From: an uncultured Collinsella sp.
GTDB lineage: Bacteria; Actinomycetota; Coriobacteriia; Coriobacteriales; Coriobacteriaceae
DNA: 26,166 bases
Direction of reading: 5' to 3'
Assembly: GCA_900544845.1 (NCBI GenBank)
Contig: UQWV01000030.1
Coordinates: 1-26,166 of the forward strand
Below, in pieces: positions 21,729 to 26,166 of this stretch. The notes below the pieces were generated by a model. It did not search any database. It was not told where the DNA came from and saw nothing but the letters and a program-made list of their open reading frames with translations. Within the stretch, counting starts at the first letter, position 1. Each line of letters begins with the position of its first letter. The position numbers and the translations under genes were made by a program.

Positions 21729-22760
21729 CTATGAGTGTGGTATCGCCGTGCTATGTCGAATAATGAGCTGGCCGGGAATACGGATGGCAACGGTTTTGCC
21801 CGCCGTACCCGCCTCGGGAACCGCATGCTCAAACACCTCGCATCCGCGCTGATGTAAATCGAATCGCACGGTCGTGAGCTCGTTGTGTGCCACAAAATCA
21901 TCGAGCGAATCGTCGACGCCCACCACGCTCACGTCCTCGGGCACACGCAGGCCGCCATCGCGTAGCGCCGCAATTGCGCCGTTTGCCATCTGGTCGTTTG
22001 CCGCGTAAATCGCCGTCATGGTGTGATCGTGCTCGGCCAGGTGCCTGCCGGCCTCGTAGCCGCTGTTGGCAGACCAGTCGCCCTCGAGCGGCTCTGCCGG
22101 CTCGATGTGTTTACGCTCGAGTGCATCCTGCCAACCGGCGCGACGAAATTGTTCGTCGACCGAGAACGACGGGCCGCCAATATAGCGAATCTGCTCGTGC
22201 CCCAGCTCAAACAGGTGATCCATAAGCAAGAGCGAGCAGCCGTAATGATCGGAGTCGACCGTGGTCACCCGCGGGTGCGCGTACATGGTGACGATAACCG
22301 TGCCAATGCCCGGCAGTGGATCAAACGTCTCAAAATCGGGCGCCATGCGGCTCATGCCGATGATGATGCCGTCCACCGGCAATGCGGCCATACGACGCGT
22401 GGCCTCGGCAAGCGAAAACTCCTCGGTCTTGGACATCTCGACCAGCGTGATAGCGCAATTATGCTCGCGAGCAGCGCTGGCGATGCCGTCGATCATTGAG
22501 AGGTTGCCAAACTTGGTGACATCGTTGACGCACAGGCCGACCGAATGGTAACGGCCGTCGCGCAGCGAGCGACCAGCATAACTCGGACGAAAGCCGAGCT
22601 CTTGCATGGCGGCCTGCACGCGCTGTCGCGTCTGCTCGTTAACGTTGGGCAAGCCGTTGGCGACGCGCGAAACCGTCTGCTGCGAAACGCCGGCAGCGCG
22701 GGCGACGTCGGCCATGGAGACCGGACGCGTACCTGTATCGTTGGACGGGCGCCTTGCCAC
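21729..22760 (-). CDS. LacI-family transcriptional regulator (probable gal repressor)
   Basis: The 343-residue protein has an N-terminal LacI helix-turn-helix at about 14-36 (SMADVARAAGVSQQTVSRVA, then NVNEQTRQRV) and hinge LGFRPSYAGRSLRDGR. A periplasmic-binding-protein-like effector domain follows, with YIGGP, AIYAANDQMANGAIAAL and VSVVGVDDS. The start is GTG at 22760 with AAGGTGA about 7 nt upstream. It is divergent from galK-galT, and the gap carries three copies of a probable operator, so it most likely represses galKT and itself until a galactose-related ligand is bound. That assignment is inferred from position; the ligand-contact residues do not identify the sugar. Confidence 0.9.
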   Translation of the reverse strand: MARRPSNDTGTRPVSMADVARAAGVSQQTVSRVANGLPNVNEQTRQRVQAAMQELGFRPSYAGRSLRDGRYHSVGLCVNDVTKFGNLSMIDGIASAAREHNCAITLVEMSKTEEFSLAEATRRMAALPVDGIIIGMSRMAPDFETFDPLPGIGTVIVTMYAHPRVTTVDSDHYGCSLLLMDHLFELGHEQIRYIGGPSFSVDEQFRRAGWQDALERKHIEPAEPLEGDWSANSGYEAGRHLAEHDHTMTAIYAANDQMANGAIAALRDGGLRVPEDVSVVGVDDSLDDFVAHNELTTVRFDLHQRGCEVFEHAVPEAGTAGKTVAIRIPGQLIIRHSTAIPHS

Positions 22761-22853
22761 AGAATCACCTTCACCCTTGCGAGATCTGAATAGCGTGAAT
22801 GCCGGCCCGGGCAGAAATACACCCCGCGCCGAGGCCCACTATCATCGGACGCA

Positions 22854-23058
22854 TGTTAACGTACTCTACTTTTTCTATCTGCATCTCTTCTGCTTTATAA
22901 GTCCATACGGCACTACCGTTCACGGCCAAATATCGACCGATTACCAGATTCTCAAAAAGTGACAAGCGTTGTGTTATGAGTACGTTAACATAGCCCGTAA
23001 CGTGCGATATCGTGAACACCTGGTTCATGCCGCTTCAAGTTGTTAACGTACTCATAAC
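22854..23058. promoter_or_regulatory. three probable LacI operators in the lacI-galK gap
   Basis: The 13-mer TGTTAACGTACTC occurs at 22854-22866, in inverted orientation within 22973-22990, and at 23041-23053. The last two agree over 18 bp (TGTTAACGTACTCATAAC) in opposite orientation, with start points 68 bp apart. Ends GTTA/TAAC give partial dyad symmetry. Placement next to both gene starts fits looping repression of galK and lacI. The palindrome ACCGTTCACGGC (22915-22926) also lies in the gap. No gene is seen here. Confidence 0.7.
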
Positions 23059-23098
23059 GACGCAAAACTCACCCGTGCGCGCCAAGGAAAGGACTCCC

Positions 23099-24304
23099 AT
23101 GACCACTCCCGACGAAAAGACACTCGCCACGCTCACCAAGCTATTTGAGGAGGAGCTTGGCCCCATCGGCGACCGCCAGGTGCTCTACGTGCACGCGCCC
23201 GGCCGTTCCGAAATCAGTGGCAACCACACCGATCACGAGGGCGGCCACGTTATCGCCGGCTCGCTCGATGTCGCCGTCGACGGCATCGCCGTAGCGACCG
23301 ACACCAACAAGGTCCGCGTTGCCGATGAGGGCTACCCCACCTTTGAGATCACGCTCGATACGCTAGACGTTCAGGAGTCCGAGAAGGGCACGTCCGCAAG
23401 CCTCGTCCGCGGCATGGCCCACGAAATCGCCTCTCTGGGCGTTGAGCCCCAGGGCTTCGACTTTGCCTTCACCTGCTCCGTCCCCTCGGGCGGCGGTCTT
23501 TCGAGCTCCGCTGCTGTCGAGGCGGCATACGGTCGCGCCATGGAGACGCTCTGGGACGCACCCGCCATCGAGCCCGTCGCGCTCGCCCAGATGAGCCAGC
23601 GCACCGAGAACAACTATTACGGCAAGCCCTGCGGTCTGATGGACCAGGCCGCCGTTTGCTTGGGCGGCCTCGCCTACATGGACTTTGAGGATCAGGCTCA
23701 GCCTAAAACCCAGAAGCTCGAGCTCAACTTTGAGGATCACGGTTATGCGCTCGTGCTCGTTAAGGTCGGTGCCGACCACGTGGCCGCCACCGATGACTAC
23801 GCCGCCGTTCCGCGCGAGATGCAGGACGTCGCCGCCGAGTTTGGCAAGGCACGCCTGTGCGAGGTAAACGTGGCGGACTTTGACGCCAAGCTCCCCGAGC
23901 TGCGCGCCAAGCTGGGCGACCGTGCCTGCCTGCGCGCCGTTCACTACTGGTACGAAAACGGCCTGGTCGACAAGCGCTGGGCAGCCCTGAACGCCGGCGA
24001 CATCGACCAGTTCCTGGTCCTGACGCGCGAGTCCGGCGCCAGCTCTGCCATGTACCTGCAGAATGTCGTTGCCAAGCTGGGCTCCGAGCAGCCTTCCATG
24101 TATGCCCTGGCGCTGGCCGAGCACGTGCTCGACGGCCGCGGCGCCGTTCGTATCCACGGTGGCGGCTTTGGTGGCACCATCCAGGCCTTCGTGCCGCTCG
24201 ACCTGGTCGACACCTTCATCGCCAAGATGAACGGCTGGCTGGGCGAAGGCTCTGCCCGTCACTACGCCATCTCTGACAAGGGGGCTTACGCGGCATGGCT
24301 GTAA
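23099..24304 (+). CDS. galK: galactokinase
   Basis: The 401-residue GHMP kinase phosphorylates galactose to galactose-1-phosphate with ATP, the first step of the Leloir pathway. The galactokinase signature is APGRSEISGNHTDHEGG (33-49), a variant of the usual GRxNxIGEHxDY. The phosphate-binding loop is SVPSGGGLSSSAA (127-139), and motif 3 is GGGFGGT (354-360). YYGKPCGLMDQ carries the catalytic aspartate. The ATG at 23099 has AAAGGA 5-6 nt upstream; an in-frame ATG at 23012 would place the second long operator copy inside the coding region and has no ribosome site. galT follows with an overlap, so the two are one operon controlled by the divergent LacI-type protein. Confidence 0.95.
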   Translation: MTTPDEKTLATLTKLFEEELGPIGDRQVLYVHAPGRSEISGNHTDHEGGHVIAGSLDVAVDGIAVATDTNKVRVADEGYPTFEITLDTLDVQESEKGTSASLVRGMAHEIASLGVEPQGFDFAFTCSVPSGGGLSSSAAVEAAYGRAMETLWDAPAIEPVALAQMSQRTENNYYGKPCGLMDQAAVCLGGLAYMDFEDQAQPKTQKLELNFEDHGYALVLVKVGADHVAATDDYAAVPREMQDVAAEFGKARLCEVNVADFDAKLPELRAKLGDRACLRAVHYWYENGLVDKRWAALNAGDIDQFLVLTRESGASSAMYLQNVVAKLGSEQPSMYALALAEHVLDGRGAVRIHGGGFGGTIQAFVPLDLVDTFIAKMNGWLGEGSARHYAISDKGAYAAWL

Positions 24305-25923
24305 TGACTGACGTGCGCGAGGCCGCGCAGAACCTGATCGAGTACGCTATCCACCGATCGATGATCGGCCAGGACGATCGCATCTGGGCATACAACACCA
24401 TTTTGGAGTGCATCGGCGCCACGGGCCCCGCACTCGACATGACTTGGGCACTCCAAGTTGAGAAACTCTCGCTCTTGCACCCCGATACCCTGCCTGACTT
24501 TGACCTGGAGGGCACGCTCGCCGCGCTTGCCGAGGCCGCCGTTGCCAACGGCGCCGCCGAGGACACGGCGTCGGGCCGCGACCGCATCGCCATGCGCATC
24601 ATGGGCGCGCTGATGCCGAGGCCTTCGGTTGTAAACGAGGAGTTCGACGGCCGCATGGGCGTCAACGAGCCCCGCGCCGCGACCGACTGGTTCTACGGTC
24701 TGTGCTGCGACGCCGGCTACGTGCGCCGCGCCGCCATCGCGCGCAATATCAAATGGAACACCCCCACCAACTGGGGTGACCTGGAGATCACTATCAACCT
24801 GTCAAAGCCCGAAAAGGACCCGCGCGATATTGCCGCAGCCGGTGCCGCCAAAAACACGGGCGAGAAGTATCCCGCCTGTCAGCTCTGCATCGAGAACGAG
24901 GGCTACCCCGGACGCTCCGCCGCAGCCGACGGCGGCGCTCATCCCGCCCGTCAGAACCTGCGCGTTATTCCCATCCAGCTCGACGGCGAGCGCTGGGGCT
25001 TCCAGTACAGCCCGTACGCGTACTTTAACGAGCACTGCATTGCCATGAGCTCCGAGCATCGCCCGATGCACGTCGACCGCAAGGGCCTGACCTGCCTGCT
25101 CGACTTTGTCGACCTGTTCCCGCACTACTTTATTGGCTCCAACGCCGACCTGCCCATCGTGGGCGGCTCGATTCTGTCGCACGACCACTTCCAGGGCGGT
25201 GCGCACGAGTTCCCCATGATGCATGCCGCCGAGGTCTCGCAGTTTAGCGTGCCCGGCTTTGACCAGGTCACCGGTACCGTGCTGCAGTGGCCGCTCTCGG
25301 TGCTGCGCCTGCGCTCGCATGACCGCGCCCAGCTGCTCGACGCTGCCGAGAAGATTATCCTCGCCTGGCGCGAGTGGACCGATGAGTCTGTGGGCGTCAT
25401 CGCGCACACGGCCGATGGCGTGGCGCACAACACCGTGACGCCCGTCATCCGCCGCGTCGACTCCCGCGGCAATGCCGGCGGCGAGATTTACGAGGCCTAC
25501 CTGGCGCTTCGCTGCAACATCACGACCGACGAGCATCCGCTGGGCGTTTTCCACCCGCATGCTGAGTACCACCACATTAAGAAAGAGAACATCGGCTTGA
25601 TTGAGGTCATGGGCCTGGCCATTCTGCCGCCGCGCCTGGTTCCCGAGCTTGGCGCTGTCCGCGAGCACTTGCTGGCGGCCAAAGCCGATGCCAGCTACGA
25701 CCTTGCTGGCGCGCTCGAGGGCGACGACCTTTGCCGCAGCCACGCCGCATGGGCCAAGGACGTCTTTGCCCGCCGCGCCGACGAGCTTACGGCCGACAAC
25801 GCCATCGATATCCTGCACGAGGAGGTCGGCGTGGTGTTTGGCCACGTGCTCGACAACGCCGGCGTCTTTAAGTGGGACGAAGCCGGCCGCGCCGCCCAGC
25901 AGCGCTTTATCGACTCGCTGTAA
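24295..25923 (+). CDS. galT: UDP-glucose--hexose-1-phosphate uridylyltransferase, class II
   Basis: The 542-residue protein is a class II (Firmicute/Actinobacteria type) GalT, exchanging UMP between UDP-glucose and galactose-1-phosphate in the Leloir pathway. Typical segments are FPHYFIGSNADLPIVGGSIL followed by SHDHFQGG, with the histidine-rich HPHAEYHHIKKENIGLIEVM later on; this class lacks the short GalT1 architecture. The ATG at 24295 overlaps the end of galK by 10 nt and has AAGGGGG 10 nt upstream; an ATG at 24304 in a TAATG overlap is equally in frame. Tight overlap implies translational coupling with galK. No galE is present in the window, so the epimerase must be elsewhere. Confidence 0.94.
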   Translation: MAVMTDVREAAQNLIEYAIHRSMIGQDDRIWAYNTILECIGATGPALDMTWALQVEKLSLLHPDTLPDFDLEGTLAALAEAAVANGAAEDTASGRDRIAMRIMGALMPRPSVVNEEFDGRMGVNEPRAATDWFYGLCCDAGYVRRAAIARNIKWNTPTNWGDLEITINLSKPEKDPRDIAAAGAAKNTGEKYPACQLCIENEGYPGRSAAADGGAHPARQNLRVIPIQLDGERWGFQYSPYAYFNEHCIAMSSEHRPMHVDRKGLTCLLDFVDLFPHYFIGSNADLPIVGGSILSHDHFQGGAHEFPMMHAAEVSQFSVPGFDQVTGTVLQWPLSVLRLRSHDRAQLLDAAEKIILAWREWTDESVGVIAHTADGVAHNTVTPVIRRVDSRGNAGGEIYEAYLALRCNITTDEHPLGVFHPHAEYHHIKKENIGLIEVMGLAILPPRLVPELGAVREHLLAAKADASYDLAGALEGDDLCRSHAAWAKDVFARRADELTADNAIDILHEEVGVVFGHVLDNAGVFKWDEAGRAAQQRFIDSL

Positions 25924-25969
25924 CGATCCCTTGGGGACGGAGGAAAACGGATCATTTCGTCTTCAAAAC

Positions 25970-26009
25970 AACGGCGCCCGCCGGCAACATCGCCGACGGG
26001 CGCCGTTTT
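25970..26009 (+). terminator. terminator of the galKT operon
   Basis: AACGGCGCCCG (25970-25980) pairs perfectly with CGGGCGCCGTT (25997-26007), followed by TTTATT. It lies 46 bp past the galT stop. Confidence 0.85.
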
Positions 26010-26015
26010 ATTAGC

Positions 26016-26091
26016 TAGTCGTTGGGGACGTTCTTAAATGACTAGTCGTTGGGGACGTTCTTGTTTGACTAGTCGTTTAAGAACGGACCCC
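26016..26091. repeat. REP-like array with 27-bp tandem duplication
   Basis: A 27-bp unit, TAGTCGTTGGGGACGTTCTT plus seven bases, is present twice in tandem (26016-26042 and 26043-26069; they differ only at AAA versus GTT). It is followed by an inverted partial copy (26070-26091). The same family forms the palindrome at 164-219. The remaining 75 bp of the window hold only homopolymer-rich sequence with no gene. Confidence 0.75.
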
Positions 26092-26166
26092 ACCACAAAA
26101 TTGGCCCCCGGGGTAGTAGATTTTTTTGCCACCCCACCCAAAAACCCCCACAACGCGCAAAGTTGC

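Overview
The window is dense, GC-rich bacterial chromosome. Its gene content suggests an intestinal actinobacterium of the class Coriobacteriia, with Collinsella the closest guess: a putrescine carbamoyltransferase/agmatine deiminase pathway, a membrane-anchored LuxR-type regulator, class II galactose-1-phosphate uridylyltransferase, an A-type flavo-diiron protein, and many dispersed palindromic repeats. The genus is an inference from gene content, not a match I could compute. No tRNA, rRNA, CRISPR array, insertion sequence or phage gene was seen.

Positions 1-2770: repeat-rich DNA (a REP-like palindrome and a perfect 21-bp inverted repeat), a GNAT acetyltransferase (+), and a convergent AlbA_2-type putative regulator (-) whose promoter carries two identical 12-bp repeats 21 bp apart.

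Positions 2835-13400: the agmatine catabolism region. An agmatine deiminase (aguA1, -) is divergent from a soluble GAF-like/LuxR regulator (+). After a 216-bp repeat element and a small plus-strand gene come, on the minus strand in transcription order, ptcA, an agmatine:putrescine-type antiporter, a second variant agmatine deiminase (aguA2), a strongly structured intergenic region, a small overlapping reading frame and a second antiporter-like permease. ptcA is divergent from a seven-helix membrane LuxR regulator (+), which is followed by the second copy of the repeat element. Together the genes could import agmatine, deiminate it to N-carbamoylputrescine, split that to putrescine plus carbamoyl phosphate, and export putrescine. 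The ATP-yielding carbamate kinase is not in the window.

Positions 13439-17553: a BceAB-like ABC transporter (permease and ATPase, -), divergent from an unusual single gene that joins an N-terminal NUDIX hydrolase to a C-terminal Vsr-type mismatch endonuclease (+).

Positions 17554-18368: a gene-poor 815-bp stretch with a 151-nt near-perfect palindrome, a related degenerate repeat and one doubtful small reading frame.

Positions 18369-26010: sugar metabolism. A GatY/KbaY-like class II aldolase (-) is divergent from a DeoR regulator (+). A flavo-diiron protein (-) lies downstream of a LacI regulator (-), which is divergent from galK-galT (+). Three copies of a 13-bp motif in the lacI/galK gap look like LacI operators. 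The window ends in another REP-like array related to the one at its start.
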